Source: Apiosordaria backusii (lineage: Eukaryota > Ascomycota > Sordariomycetes > Sordariales > Lasiosphaeriaceae). Taken from it: a stretch of 64,000 bases of DNA. Each line of letters begins with the position of its first letter. Positions within the stretch are counted from its first letter, which is position 1. Positions 47,974-59,086 of the stretch are shown piece after piece. The notes beneath the pieces are model-generated. The model had not been told where the DNA came from. It saw nothing but the letters and a program-made list of their open reading frames with translations, and made no database searches. A program made the translations under genes and the position numbers. The stretch is taken from the NCBI GenBank assembly GCA_030549205.1, contig JAUKTV010000003.1, forward strand, positions 310,001 through 374,000, read 5' to 3'.

Positions 47974-50900
47974 CTATCCCCCTCCCCCACCACACTCTCC
48001 TTCCAACCCATCAACAATTTCAAAACACCAAATCCTCACCCCAAACCACACTCCCCCCTGCTCCTCCTCTCCCCCCCCTCCTTGTCCTATCTCTCCTCCC
48101 CTTTCTATCCAACCCCCCAACCACCTCCCCCCCTCCCCTCTAACCCTCCCCACCACCTCCCCCTCCACAAACGGCGCATACCCCACCCCCTTCCTTTCCT
48201 GCTCAGTACTCCTCGTAACCCCCTGAACCAGCGGCTGTGAGTGCGTCGCCGCAATCCCACTACTACTCCCCATCATCATCCTCCCCAGCGCACTACTACT
48301 ACTCGGATGTCCCCCTCCCACACCCGCCATTTTCACCGCGACAAAATCAGACGAAACCACCCAATCCCTCCTCACATCGCCAACAATTTGTTTCGTAAAG
48401 GTCGCAATGCGGGGGTTATTCCCCAGTGTTATCGCACCAACACCCGATGATGATGCGAACGATGGGAAGGAGAGCGATGACGACGAGGATGATGATGAGG
48501 ACATGAGGTTTGCCAGCGTCTCATCCAAATCATCCATTGTTGACTCTAACTCATCCTTGAAACGTGAGGTGGGGGTGCTGTTGTAGAGATAAACAATCAA
48601 GCTCGGGCGGAGGGTATTGGCTAGTTTGATCAGTAGGGATAAGAGGTGGAGCTGTGACAAACTCGGCTCTCTAGTCAGTGATTTAACAAACTTTACCCCC
48701 GACCTCACAAGGGCAGTGGCATGCTCAATATCCCCCTCGTCGGTGAGTTCCTTGGGACAACATGGCTCCTCTGGGGTAAGGATGTTCCCAAGGGCGGTAA
48801 CGTAAACCTCGAGAAGGATCCAACTGTTACTCTCCTGACAGCAGGCTTGTACCACAGCCGGGAGCATAAACTCCAGCATAAAAGACCTGACGTGGGTATT
48901 GTCCTTCATCGCCCGGGTCAGGATTGTCGTTTCCTGCTCTAGCTTGTTGTTCCCGATGGCTACCTTAAAGTTGTTCCAGAGGTAATGAAACAGTTGCGGG
49001 ACGGCGGTCGAGTCCTTCTCCCCTAGGCGGACACCGTATGCCACTATCCCCGCGGTGTGGAGTTGGGGGTCTTGCAATCCGGGGGAGTAGTCCAGGCTGG
49101 GCTGGGTGAAGAAGGGGTCTGGAGGGCAGATGCCGACGCCGTGGGATTTGATCAGGGAGATGACCTGGCGGACGAAGGATATATACCGCTCGTGTTCTTG
49201 CTGATGGTTTGGCTGGTCGGTGTCGAGGCGGAGGAAGGCTAGGTCGTCTTTAATCTTTTGCATGCCTAGCTGAAGAATCTTGGAGAATTCCTCGCGGTGT
49301 TCTTTGGCTTTTTGTAAGCCAGCTTCTCGGAGGGTTTTGCGCATGTAGTGGATAGCGGCGGCGAAATAGTCCAAGTTGGCATTGTAATTGGGCGAGGAGC
49401 CAACTGAGACTGCTATCCTTTCAAGGAAGGGGAAACCGCGGGACTTGAGGACCTCGGCGAGGTAGTTCTCGTAGCACAGTAACCTGAAAGGTTGGAGGAT
49501 CGATAGGACCCATAGTCCCAGAATGCTGAGGCCGAGGTCTTTGAAGTCGTAGATGGAATTCTTGAGGAGGGTTGCGATGAATAGAGGCAGATACTTCCTG
49601 TCCTGGGTATTCAACTTCTTGGGCAAATCGGAGAACATGGCGTGTTTCCCAGGAGTAAAGTAGGCTGAAAGGGGTGTGACCCGGTTGTTTACAAGCCGGG
49701 AAGCGACCCTCGCCCCCAGGGTCACAACCTTTTCAACACAGGCCGCCTGTTTGGTCTGTCTTCCGAAAGACTTGGGTTGGGGAAGCCCCATGACTGTACG
49801 GGTCATCCAGAAGAAATCCCTTGTCAAGTTCTCATTGACCCACAACACAGCTTCTTCAACGTGACTGCTGTCTGCATTTTCGGTTTCCATAAAGTCACTC
49901 GAGTAGTGCTCCTCGGACGCTTCATCGATGCGGTTCATAAAGTGGTCGAGAGTATCGATGGCCACCCGCAAGATGCCCCAGTCGAAACCAGGGGACTGGA
50001 AATCGAGACTGGTGAACGTTTTCTGTAGTTGCGCTGTGGAGATTGTCAGAATCTGTTTCAGAAACGTAGCCAAGCAAAGCAACTTACGTGTATTCAGCCC
50101 ATAAATAGCTGCTTCCAACGACGGGGCACGCTGCAACACATCCAGTGACGCCTTGAGGCAAACAAACAACACATCCAACGCCGTAGTCTTGTTCTTGACA
50201 ATCATCTCATCCTTCATCTCCTTGGTAATACCCGCCATCATTTCGCTCGACAGGTCGCGGAACTGCTGTTCAATGTCCGAGGCTGCCGAGAGATACTGAT
50301 CCAGGACTTGGTTGAACACATTATTTCGCCATGACCTGAAGGGCTCAAACGCTGCACGACCTTCATTCTTCACTATCACGAAGCGAGCAAGCTGGTTCCA
50401 GGCTCGAATGTTAATCAAGCAGGCTTCCTTGTGGGCGCTTGCTGGAATGACCAGCTTCTCGATCAGGTGAACACCCGGCCGCAGATCTGGCGGGGCAACC
50501 CAGAACAGGGTGCAGAGGAGATCATGGTGATTGCGAAGGGCGGCGAGGTCGTGTTGGTGGATGGTGTCTTCCTTGAGATACTGTCGATTATGATTTGGCA
50601 GTGTCCTCGCCACAAGGTTTCTAATGTCGTTTGTGCGTTCGAATTGCTTGAGCCGTTGAATAGCCAAGGCTAGGAGCTTGATAAAGATGTGGAAACACCT
50701 GTCCTCCGGCTCTATCATGAGTGAGGGACTGCGGTCGAGCTCCTCCAGAAATTGAGGAGATTTGTAAACCTCCTCATTTCTCAGATTCTCCAGATTTTGG
50801 GAGCCGAAGAAGTCAAAGATTGTCCCGATAATAGCAGTACACTTCCGCCAACCCCATTGTTGAACCAGGAAATGGCATCTGGCTACAAGAGCGCGGCAAT

Positions 50901-53900
50901 ACTCATTGAAGCTGGGGGATTGTCGTGGGTTTGACTTGTACAGCCCAAAGACACGATCCATGAGTTTTCGAGGCAGCAACCAGCCTTCAATGGGTGCTGT
51001 CTTTCTCATACCGGCAATGAGAATACCGGAATCGTCAATCTCAGTAAGCGGCAGTAGTGTGAACATGTCTTGCCAGAGGTACTCGAACGCTTGGGCATCC
51101 TGGCCAGAATCAACCCCAGTGTTGAGTTGGGCGGCATGCACAATATCCCACAAGCCGCTCCTGGGGATGTTGGCATTCTCCAACACTCTCATCAACACCA
51201 CCCAACAGTGGACAAGGGCACGGTCCGAGCGTATGCCACGCTCTCGGAAGGAAAGATGCTGCAAGTCTCCATAGAGGTCCCGCAAGTCTTCCAGCCCGAG
51301 GTTCAGAAGGCGTGTCACAGTTGCCAAAGCCAACTTTTTGAGCAGATCCTCGATCTTCATGGTCTGCATCAAATCGATACCTGCCTGAGATATCGAGCGC
51401 ACTGCCAGCAATGCCACACAAAAGCGAGAAGCAACCTCTGCGCCCTCGGTTTTGTTGCGCTCAGGGATGTCGCACAGGCTGGCCGAATCCAAGCGAGTGA
51501 CAAAACTTGAGAAAACTTCCAGGCACCGGGACACAAAGGCTTTTTGTCGGGTTTCATCGTCAATGCTCAGCGACTCCAAGATGTACTTGAGAATGAAATC
51601 GGCTGCTTCAACCGGCCTTTGACTGCCCAGACCACTTTCAGTCAAATCCCCTGCCAGTTGATCAGAAACCAAGTCAACCAGGATCCCAAGTTCCGAAGAA
51701 GTCTGATCGTCCCACATGCTCCATCTCAGCGTCTGCTGGTCCAGAACAAAAGAACTAGATGCCTTTTGATGTCTAATTCTTTCAGCCAGAGAAGGTTCAA
51801 CCGCCTTTCGGACGAGGCCACGACCGAGCAGCGTACTTTCGTGGAAGAAGACCCCCATGTCAAGAGGGAAAATGTCAAAATGTTGGGTATAATGGCTTCC
51901 ATATGGACCCAGCCCTTGAAGCTTGGTGGCTGCTTGGTCGATCTGCTGCTGCTGCTGCTGCTCCACAACGGTGAAAGCAGCTGGCAACGGATCGTTTGCG
52001 CGGGTATACTGAGGAGCTTCTATGTCGATTTGTTGGGGTCGTTGCTTCTTCCGATACCTTGATTTCGGGTTCCTCTTCGGTGTCGTTGTTGGCTCAGGAG
52101 GAGACTCGGGCGTAGGCGGTTCATCTTCACTCTGATGGGCAAGCTCTCGCAATGTAAAATCCACACCTAATGGCCGACCCAGTCCATCGGTTGCTGGCAG
52201 GTTCAAAACAGCCCCGGCTCTTCTGTAGTAGGCATCCAGCTTTCGCTTCCGAGCTGCTAGTCGTTGTCGTACATCTTCATCTTCATCTTCTTCCAACTGT
52301 GCAGGTCGGAGCTGTGGCCCACGGTCTGGCACAGGTTTCTTGATCTTCGGTCTTGAGACTGAGGGTTTTCGGGATAGTTCTCGTGATGCGGGACTAGCTT
52401 CCACCGTGACAAACGAATCAAGCCCGGTCTGTCGAACCAGTTTTCGAGGAAAAGAGGCACCAGGCCCTTGCTGCCTTCTTGGTGCTGGATTTGTTGAGAT
52501 CTCTTCCAAAGCCGCCCTGGGCTTTGGTCGTGGTGCTCGGCTTGCAGCTGGAGCCGTGACCCTAGGTTTTGTTTTGCCAGACTTCCAGTCTTGAATAGTT
52601 GACAATGCATCGACGTTGTCTCTTCGGTTGGCCAAGCGGATGCTCTTCTGAGTTGGGCTGTCTTTCCCAAGGTCTGGCCTTTTCCGAACAGTACGTGCAG
52701 CGATCTTGATGAATTTGGGAGCATCCGGTTCTAGAACATCCAGAATACTAAGCAATGGCGGTGTTACGGCTCTCTTCCGAATACTCTGTTTTGTATGAGA
52801 AGAATTCCCTTCCCGGCGTCGAGGTTTTGGCGGCCCTTTTTTGGTAGTCGAAGAAGTCGAGTGTTTCGAACGACCTAAAGCCTGCGTGATTTTGGGCTGC
52901 CGCATATGTTGACCGGGAACCCCTCTAAAAACAGGCTTCCCAGTGGTGCTTTTCTGCTTCTTTGCCCTTCCCGACGTGCTATAAGAGCCAGATCTCTTTT
53001 TGCCTGGAAGCATCCAATCAACAAAGTCCTCCTCAACCACAGAACCTGCATCGTCTTCGATCATTACCACATTCTCGGTATCCGAAAGGGACGTCCCGGT
53101 CGTCAAAGTAGGTCTTTGGGCTGGTGCGCTCTCAGAATCGTCGGAGTCATCAAACAATGGAAACTGTGTTGATGCAGGTGGCCGGCTCTGAGTGCTTGGT
53201 TTCGGCAATGCTACACCTCGCCTGATCGGTTGCTCTGTCAGAGGCTCGGGACTTCGTCTTGGTTGTCGGACAGGTTTCGGTTGGTTATTTGGTTGGTTCA
53301 GTCTTAACCAGGAAGCTGGGAGAACTCCGCGAATTCTCTTGCTGGTCTCACGAATCACATCCGATTCACTGTCAGAAGTGTGTCGAGAAGGGTTTGACTC
53401 GGCATCGCTGATATCGCTTCGGTCATCCTCGTTTATAATAATAGGAGAGTCGACAGTCTGAAGATTGCGGGGTGTAGACTCTTGCTGATTTGGAAAGTCT
53501 GGGGGTGACGACGAAACATTCCAAACAACAGGAGGCAAAATAACAGGCGGAACCACGGCTCGTTGGGGAGAAGACCCTGGGGAAGAATCCGGCACAATCC
53601 TAAGCCTTTTTCTGGCCGAGAGCTGACCTGAGAGTTGACGCTTGAGTTTACGTGGCCGACCTCTTTTCCTCGGGGCTGGCTGGAGCCTGTCCAGGGGTGG
53701 AAATTCCTCATCACCAGATATACTGGTGGCATCCGTCTGTGTGCCAGGTGTTTGTTGACTACTAGTCCGCAAAGGGTGGCCAGGGGATGGTTTCGATGTA
53801 GAAGGAGAAAGAGCCAACTCGTCGTCGTCATTATCAAATAGCATGGGTCCGCTTTCTTCAGTATCGTGAAGCGGACCTCCTCCACTAGCCTCCAGGCTTT

Positions 53901-54744
53901 CCTCTTCGGCTTGGTATTCCTGTTCCTGCGAGTCCTCATCATCTGCGGCTCTCCGGGCCGATTGAGATGCTTGCAGAACTTTAATAGGTTTTACGCCATG
54001 TGATTTCATGAAGCTCGTGTATCGGACATTTTCGATCATGTAGGGGTGTTGTTGAATCGGCTTCCGTGGTCGCAAGGAGCGTTCCAGCCCGACGGCCGTT
54101 CTACGGGCCAGCTCATCCTCATCACCTGCCGGTGTTTCACGGTTGTGTGGTGAACTGGGAACGCGACGTGACCGTGCTGGGGATCCGGGAGGCGTCGGTG
54201 TCCTGGAGAGGATGCTCGGCGGCGAAGAGAGCGGCGAAGAGAGCGGCGAGGTAGATCTTGATGTCGTTACTCGGAGATAACTAGTAGAGATCTCATCCTC
54301 CAAAAATCCCTGCTCTTTTGTGGCGCCCTCAGTAGATTCGGGCGAGTTCGCCAGCTCAAATCGTTGGTAGGTTCCATCATTGGGAGCGGCAGGAAGTGGT
54401 ATTTGGATCTTCTGCTGCTGTTTGGCGGCTGTCGGTTCCGGTTCTGGACTAGATGCCGGTTTTGTTATTGGCGATGGAGGCTTTTGGGTTTGAAAGACGA
54501 AAGACGAGGTAGGGCCCGGTGAGGAGCCTGGAAAGTCCCATATATCGTCATTTTTCTGAGGTTGGGCCGGTTGGTTGACCGCTGTGGTGGCAGTGGTCGC
54601 AGTTGCCGATGCATCTATCGGTGTGTCTGTCGACGTATTGTTTTCGAGGTCGAGGTCAGGAATCTCGAGGTCATTGTAATCGGTGTCATCGAAGCTGTCG
54701 TCGTCCGAATCTGGTACCTCTCCTAATTCCCTCCAGTTCCTCAT
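47974..54744 (-). CDS. mms22: Mus7/Mms22-family replication fork repair protein
   Basis: This is a scaffold of the Rtt101-Mms1 cullin pathway that protects stalled or damaged replication forks. The model complement(join(47974..50033, 50088..54744)) gives 2238 residues, larger than fission yeast Mus7 (about 1890) and budding yeast Mms22 (about 1450). The start MRNWRELGEVPDSDDD is the characteristic fungal family N-terminus. Residues 1-900 are disordered, acidic and SP-rich, with AT-hook-like GRPRK. A poly-Gln run precedes the helical Mus7/Mms22 domain that fills the C-terminal half. The 54-nt intron at 50034-50087 (donor GTAAGT, branch CTGAC, acceptor CACAG) is a multiple of three without stops, so the unspliced frame also reads through. 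The last 100 residues are Gly/Glu-rich and low in complexity. Confidence 0.93.
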   Translation of the reverse strand: MRNWRELGEVPDSDDDSFDDTDYNDLEIPDLDLENNTSTDTPIDASATATTATTAVNQPAQPQKNDDIWDFPGSSPGPTSSFVFQTQKPPSPITKPASSPEPEPTAAKQQQKIQIPLPAAPNDGTYQRFELANSPESTEGATKEQGFLEDEISTSYLRVTTSRSTSPLSSPLSSPPSILSRTPTPPGSPARSRRVPSSPHNRETPAGDEDELARRTAVGLERSLRPRKPIQQHPYMIENVRYTSFMKSHGVKPIKVLQASQSARRAADDEDSQEQEYQAEEESLEASGGGPLHDTEESGPMLFDNDDDELALSPSTSKPSPGHPLRTSSQQTPGTQTDATSISGDEEFPPLDRLQPAPRKRGRPRKLKRQLSGQLSARKRLRIVPDSSPGSSPQRAVVPPVILPPVVWNVSSSPPDFPNQQESTPRNLQTVDSPIIINEDDRSDISDAESNPSRHTSDSESDVIRETSKRIRGVLPASWLRLNQPNNQPKPVRQPRRSPEPLTEQPIRRGVALPKPSTQSRPPASTQFPLFDDSDDSESAPAQRPTLTTGTSLSDTENVVMIEDDAGSVVEEDFVDWMLPGKKRSGSYSTSGRAKKQKSTTGKPVFRGVPGQHMRQPKITQALGRSKHSTSSTTKKGPPKPRRREGNSSHTKQSIRKRAVTPPLLSILDVLEPDAPKFIKIAARTVRKRPDLGKDSPTQKSIRLANRRDNVDALSTIQDWKSGKTKPRVTAPAASRAPRPKPRAALEEISTNPAPRRQQGPGASFPRKLVRQTGLDSFVTVEASPASRELSRKPSVSRPKIKKPVPDRGPQLRPAQLEEDEDEDVRQRLAARKRKLDAYYRRAGAVLNLPATDGLGRPLGVDFTLRELAHQSEDEPPTPESPPEPTTTPKRNPKSRYRKKQRPQQIDIEAPQYTRANDPLPAAFTVVEQQQQQQIDQAATKLQGLGPYGSHYTQHFDIFPLDMGVFFHESTLLGRGLVRKAVEPSLAERIRHQKASSSFVLDQQTLRWSMWDDQTSSELGILVDLVSDQLAGDLTESGLGSQRPVEAADFILKYILESLSIDDETRQKAFVSRCLEVFSSFVTRLDSASLCDIPERNKTEGAEVASRFCVALLAVRSISQAGIDLMQTMKIEDLLKKLALATVTRLLNLGLEDLRDLYGDLQHLSFRERGIRSDRALVHCWVVLMRVLENANIPRSGLWDIVHAAQLNTGVDSGQDAQAFEYLWQDMFTLLPLTEIDDSGILIAGMRKTAPIEGWLLPRKLMDRVFGLYKSNPRQSPSFNEYCRALVARCHFLVQQWGWRKCTAIIGTIFDFFGSQNLENLRNEEVYKSPQFLEELDRSPSLMIEPEDRCFHIFIKLLALAIQRLKQFERTNDIRNLVARTLPNHNRQYLKEDTIHQHDLAALRNHHDLLCTLFWVAPPDLRPGVHLIEKLVIPASAHKEACLINIRAWNQLARFVIVKNEGRAAFEPFRSWRNNVFNQVLDQYLSAASDIEQQFRDLSSEMMAGITKEMKDEMIVKNKTTALDVLFVCLKASLDVLQRAPSLEAAIYGLNTRKLLCLATFLKQILTISTAQLQKTFTSLDFQSPGFDWGILRVAIDTLDHFMNRIDEASEEHYSSDFMETENADSSHVEEAVLWVNENLTRDFFWMTRTVMGLPQPKSFGRQTKQAACVEKVVTLGARVASRLVNNRVTPLSAYFTPGKHAMFSDLPKKLNTQDRKYLPLFIATLLKNSIYDFKDLGLSILGLWVLSILQPFRLLCYENYLAEVLKSRGFPFLERIAVSVGSSPNYNANLDYFAAAIHYMRKTLREAGLQKAKEHREEFSKILQLGMQKIKDDLAFLRLDTDQPNHQQEHERYISFVRQVISLIKSHGVGICPPDPFFTQPSLDYSPGLQDPQLHTAGIVAYGVRLGEKDSTAVPQLFHYLWNNFKVAIGNNKLEQETTILTRAMKDNTHVRSFMLEFMLPAVVQACCQESNSWILLEVYVTALGNILTPEEPCCPKELTDEGDIEHATALVRSGVKFVKSLTREPSLSQLHLLSLLIKLANTLRPSLIVYLYNSTPTSRFKDELESTMDDLDETLANLMSSSSSSSSSLSFPSFASSSGVGAITLGNNPRIATFTKQIVGDVRRDWVVSSDFVAVKMAGVGGGHPSSSSALGRMMMGSSSGIAATHSQPLVQGVTRSTEQERKGVGYAPFVEGEVVGRVRGEGGRWLGGWIERGGEIGQGGGGEEEQGGVWFGVRIWCFEIVDGLEGECGGGGG
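50034..50087 (-). other. In-frame 54-nt intron of mms22
   Basis: Read on the minus strand it begins GTAAGTTG, contains TTCTGACAAT as branch site and ends TCCACAG. It has no stop codon and a length divisible by three, so retention would insert 18 residues without changing frame. Confidence 0.85.
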
Positions 54745-55102
54745 GGCTTCGTATGATCATGTCCGTGTAGTTCGGTGCATCATCGCTTTGTGCTCCCAAG
54801 AAATCGTCAAATGGAACTGAAGCACGGATCACGTTCAATGTTGAATGAGACGCGTAAAATGGTTCAAGACGCGACGTGCCGTTAATGGGTGGGGCTGTCG
54901 ACCTCGCGTCATCAGTGACGGGCCGTTTTTTGCAATTTCCGTTTTCAGGAAGAAGAAACGCTGACAATACACTATATTCGTTTTGTCGTGTAATTACGCT
55001 TGCTTACACGGTCCGTTTGTTTCACTGACCACTCCAAAACAATCTTGATCCGCTCAAAGTGGTGCTGGAGGGCCAGATTTTCAGTCGGAACTCAACGTCA
55101 AC
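54745..55102. promoter_or_regulatory. Divergent promoter region between mms22 and a small membrane-protein gene
   Basis: These 358 bp lie between start codons on opposite strands. No specific element was recognised. Confidence 0.5.
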
Positions 55103-55406
55103 ATGGGCGCTCAAGGCAAATTCTTCACAATCGCTGCAGTCGTGGCGCTCGGGATAGCAAATGGTATGAGATTTTGAGTTTTGGGAGAGTTGCAATGTCA
55201 AAACTGAGAGATAAAATAGGATACTACACCTTCAATCCAAGTCTGAAGGAGGCGAAAGAAAAGGCAGACGGAACGTATCTTAGGTATGGGACCAAGAACA
55301 CCCATGTATGACCAATACTTATGTCTGGGATAGTAAAACTTTGGAGAATCAAGACATCCAGAAGAAGCCAGCCAGTGAAGAGGACAAGAAGTCGAGTGGT
55401 CAATGA
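55103..55406 (+). CDS. Small single-span membrane protein, 65 aa, three exons
   Basis: I do not recognise the family. The model join(55103..55163, 55220..55283, 55334..55406) gives 65 residues. Exon 1 encodes MGAQGKFFTIAAVVALGIAN, a short basic lead and one hydrophobic helix that could be a membrane anchor. The rest is charged and hydrophilic (NPSLKEAKEKADG, then KKPASEEDKKSSGQ). Both introns have GTATGR donors and TAG acceptors with lengths of 56 and 50 nt, normal here. The frame closes exactly across both junctions, and the ATG context (GTCAACATGGGC) is good. The size and topology resemble small mitochondrial inner-membrane assembly factors, but that is only a guess. It sits divergent to mms22 and 608 bp before cox5. 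Confidence 0.65.
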
Positions 55407-56014
55407 GTTGTGTTCTTGAGCAGCCACCAGCCATCTATGGATATAGGTGGTCTCTTCTAAAAAAAGGGGGAGGGTTGATGGTGTCAGACTAGCCGCTCAC
55501 ATTTACAAACTCCCAAGACTATATATAATTCATGGCAGGGTTTATATTTGCAGTCTCTCGAGATGTTTGGCGACGACTCGGAGTTGTCTGTTATGAACCA
55601 AAATCACAGCTCTTGGAATTGTGAGAGCTGCTCTCAAGAAAGGAGTGGAGCCATTTCGTCACAGTGCAAGAACATTTCCATTGACACCCCGTTACGTCAA
55701 TTCCCCTCCTGCGGCGGGGCGGGGGAATGCCAAGGGGGCTCGTTAGTTGCAATTAAGCGGGGAGCCCAGGACCAAGGCTCCCAATCAGACCACTTCGAAT
55801 TCCGAACTGGAGGCCATCTGCCCGAAAAAAAGCTCGTCTGTGCATGACTTCACACATCACACAAAACAACGTCGACGAAGGAGCTCCAGGCCGCAAGCCG
55901 CGCCGGTAACCCAATTAGACCCATCTCCTCTCCCCCACCAGCGTCGAGTCCAAATTTCCCACTCGAACCTGTCCGACGACTTCGAATAAATCAGACTATC
56001 CATCACCCGTCACC
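55407..56014. promoter_or_regulatory. Upstream region of cox5 with two CCAAT boxes
   Basis: CCAAT occurs at 55781 and 55911, about 230 and 100 bp before the cox5 ATG. The Hap complex activates respiratory genes through CCAAT, so control by it is plausible but inferred. The rest has no gene. Confidence 0.5.
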
Positions 56015-56864
56015 ATGTCTTCCGCCGTCCGCAACGCCCTTGTGCGCGCCAGCCGCCCGGCTACCGCGGCCCTCGGCCGCCGTGCTGCCACCACACACGC
56101 CATCTCGAACCCTACGCTGGCCAACATCGAGAAGAGATGGGAGGATATCCCCCCTGCGGAGCAGGCTGAGCTCTGGATGTCTCTGCGCGACCGCATGAAG
56201 GGCAACTGGGCTGAGCTTACCATTGCGGAGAAGAAGGCCGGTAAGTTGCGGGTGCCAAGACTTTCATCATCATTATCACCACCACCATCGAACCCAAATG
56301 AAGCTCTCGCGAATGGGACTGGGAGCTATGGAGGACTTCGGCGCAATTGATAGGGATGGCGTATGGGATTATGGCAAGCTCAATGGAGAGTTGGCAAGCT
56401 TCAAGGAGCTTGTCGAGCTGCTGTCGTCACCACCACATCCCCGCTCTCGTCCCTTACCGTCGACCTAGACATCATCGAACCGGACAGAAGCTAACTCGAC
56501 CTTTTCACGCTTAGCCTACTGGATCGCTTTCGGCCCTTGGGGCCCCCGCACCCTCCCTCCCCCCGGCGAGAACAAGAAGGTCTTCCTCTACACTGTCATC
56601 GGTCTCGGTGTCAGCGCCGCCATCTTCGGCACCATGCGCGCTTTCGCCAAGCCCAGCCCCGCGACCATGACCAAGGAGTGGCAGGAGGCGACAAACGAGT
56701 ACCTCAAGGTGCGTAACTCGGCAGATACTTGTCAGACAGAAAGAGACCCTGATGCTAACGCACAATTCTGTGTTTAGGCCCAAAACTCCGACCCCTTGAC
56801 CGGTATCTCTTCCGAGGGCTACAAGGGCAAAGGCCACATCCAGTCCCCCTCATCAAAGGCTTAA
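56015..56864 (+). CDS. cox5: Cytochrome c oxidase subunit IV (Cox5), mitochondrial
   Basis: This is a nuclear-encoded structural subunit of respiratory complex IV in the inner membrane. The model join(56015..56240, 56515..56708, 56778..56864) gives 168 residues, usual for fungal Cox5. Residues 1-25 (SSAVRNALVRASRPATAALGRR) form an amphipathic Arg-rich presequence. The matrix part includes RWEDIPPAEQAELW, and the membrane span is KKVFLYTVIGLGVSAAIFGTM. The motif AYWIAFGPWGPR is diagnostic. Intron 1 (274 nt) is long for this genome; intron 2 is 69 nt. The frame is consistent at all junctions. Confidence 0.96.
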
Positions 56865-59086
56865 ATCAACAGGTCCGGTTTTTTTTTTGTCGTTAGACGC
56901 AATATTATTCCCCACCGGGCACCTTTGCCTGTGTATCACGATTCTGAAGAAGAGTCCGGGGACCACATCGAGAAGGGGGGCGAAGCATTGGAGCTTACTG
57001 GTGCTAAAAACTGGATGGAGGTGTAAATACTGTACAATGCTGACAATGCAACATCGTTTCCTACTTTCACTCGGTGGCTCTCCAGGATAATTCTTTGGTG
57101 GTGGTTTGCTTTTCACGTCTCATACCCCAAAACTTGTTGACGATGAATACTCAAGATCAGATTTGCAGAGTTCCAATTATTCCGTTATCATCCAACATAA
57201 GTGGGTGTGTGCTCTAGCGCCACTGCCACGTCCAGGAGCTCCTTGCGGAGGATGAGGTCATGGCTATGATTTAGCAAGGACACCCATCTCAACGGGTTTT
57301 GACGGGTCCGGGGAAGGTGATCCACTCTTCACCGCACACCAATGGTGTGATATCCGTATCACATGCTTTTAAACTCAGACATCAAGGGAGCGTGAGTAAG
57401 GGATTGAGAGAGCTTCCGGGGTGGTGTTTACTGGGTATCGTGGTGTTGAGCAAGGGGTGGTCAGGGTCTGTTCTTCCGCGCCGATATCAGTCATCATGGC
57501 TGCTGAATGCACACCTCTGTAGACATCACATATGAGTACACTCAGGAGAACTACCTACACACGATAGCAATAACTCTACGCCGCCCGGCTGTTTTAGAGA
57601 TGCAAACATTCTTGAGTCTTGTGTAGTTATACACCTTTGTTGCGTAGAACTTTTGGATCAGCCACCTCTTCACATACTCCTACTGTATAGGTCCGTCGAG
57701 ACCTTCATTGGTTCCCATCTCCAAAATGAGTATTCAAGACGGGATGTTCCATCTCACCCAAAGCTACACAACCACAACCGTGTACAACAAGTAGTCAGTG
57801 CTACTGCCACTTTGATGGTGATACCCGCAGCAGTTTCTTTCATGTGATAGCTCACTGACCACCACCTAACCCCCGTCCCCTTCAAGATAGCTTCCACCAA
57901 CCCCGCCTTTGTCACCGAGCGCCGCCACTAATATCAAATCCCACCAGCACCGCACTCATCAACAGCCCCTCCTTACAGTGTAGAACATTCCCACAAAACA
58001 ATAGACCTCAAAATAAGGTCCCTTTGTCAGCAGCCATATTCACTTCCCCCCGACGGCAGAGGCGTGCGCATCCCGGCTGAATACCACTCTTACATGGTGC
58101 AGCATGTCAAAAAGGATATGGATCTGATAACTCCCACCCACCCAGCCAGCTTTGAGAAACAAATTGCAAAGTGTGTCTTTCATTGGTGGGAAAATGCTTG
58201 AACCCCTCGGCCCCCCCTCCCCCCTGGCGAGAATGGAACTGGCTGAAAAGCCGGGGCTCGGCCGCCGGGGGAAAAAAAAAGATGACAATTGCTGGACCAC
58301 GGTGCTCAAATTCTGCCGGCGATTGGCGAACCATGAGCTGCGGTGTGGGGGGGGGAATGGAGGGGTGAGATTCCGGGAGGGTGGGAGTAAGCATTTTACC
58401 CTTTTGGCACATGCAAAATAATTTTTACGGGGATAGGGTACATAGGAACATAGGTAATGGAAAAGAAATATCTCTCTCGCCAACATGTTCCTTAAAATCA
58501 TCAGTGATTATAGCTGGGATTGAACAGCACACAAAAGAAGAAGCTTGTGAATTTTTCGAGTTTTGTCTTCTTTATTTGTCTGGGGGCACGGGACACAAAC
58601 GAGATCGACGCTACGTTTACTATCGGCGGTTGATCTTGCACCCGTTTGTTCCTTGTGCAAGCAACATTTGACATTAGTGCAACCATTTGGGGGTTTTCTG
58701 AAGAGGTAAGTGGTTAAACTCTATGGTATGGATTTAAGTTTTATAACAAGATCTGATTGTTTTTAGGGGTTGAACAGGAATATCATAATTTCAATTTTTT
58801 TTTTCGAGACGAACTCCTATCTACAAAGTTTGACTTTTGTTATTTTCCTGGTTGCGTCATTGGTGGAGCACGCCGTCTGAACTGTTTCTGTCTCTCTCTC
58901 TTTTTCTCCCCTTTATACAACTACTAGACGAGACCTCACGAACTTGCGAACTTTCCTACCAACACCTACTTTTTGCGGGGCATTCCTATAGATTTTACCT
59001 CCAAACCACATCTATTCCCCCTGTCCCTTCTCGACAAAAAATTACCGGCGCATACGAGAACCACACCCTCAACTCCACTGCCCACC
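56865..59086. other. Intergenic DNA, cox5 3' flank and gut2 upstream region
   Basis: No gene is supported in these 2.2 kb. Short frames at 57299-57535 and 58040-58501 have no domain or coding bias. A CT tract at about 58888-58918 and a CA-rich leader precede the gut2 ATG, typical for fungal 5' leaders. Confidence 0.6.
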
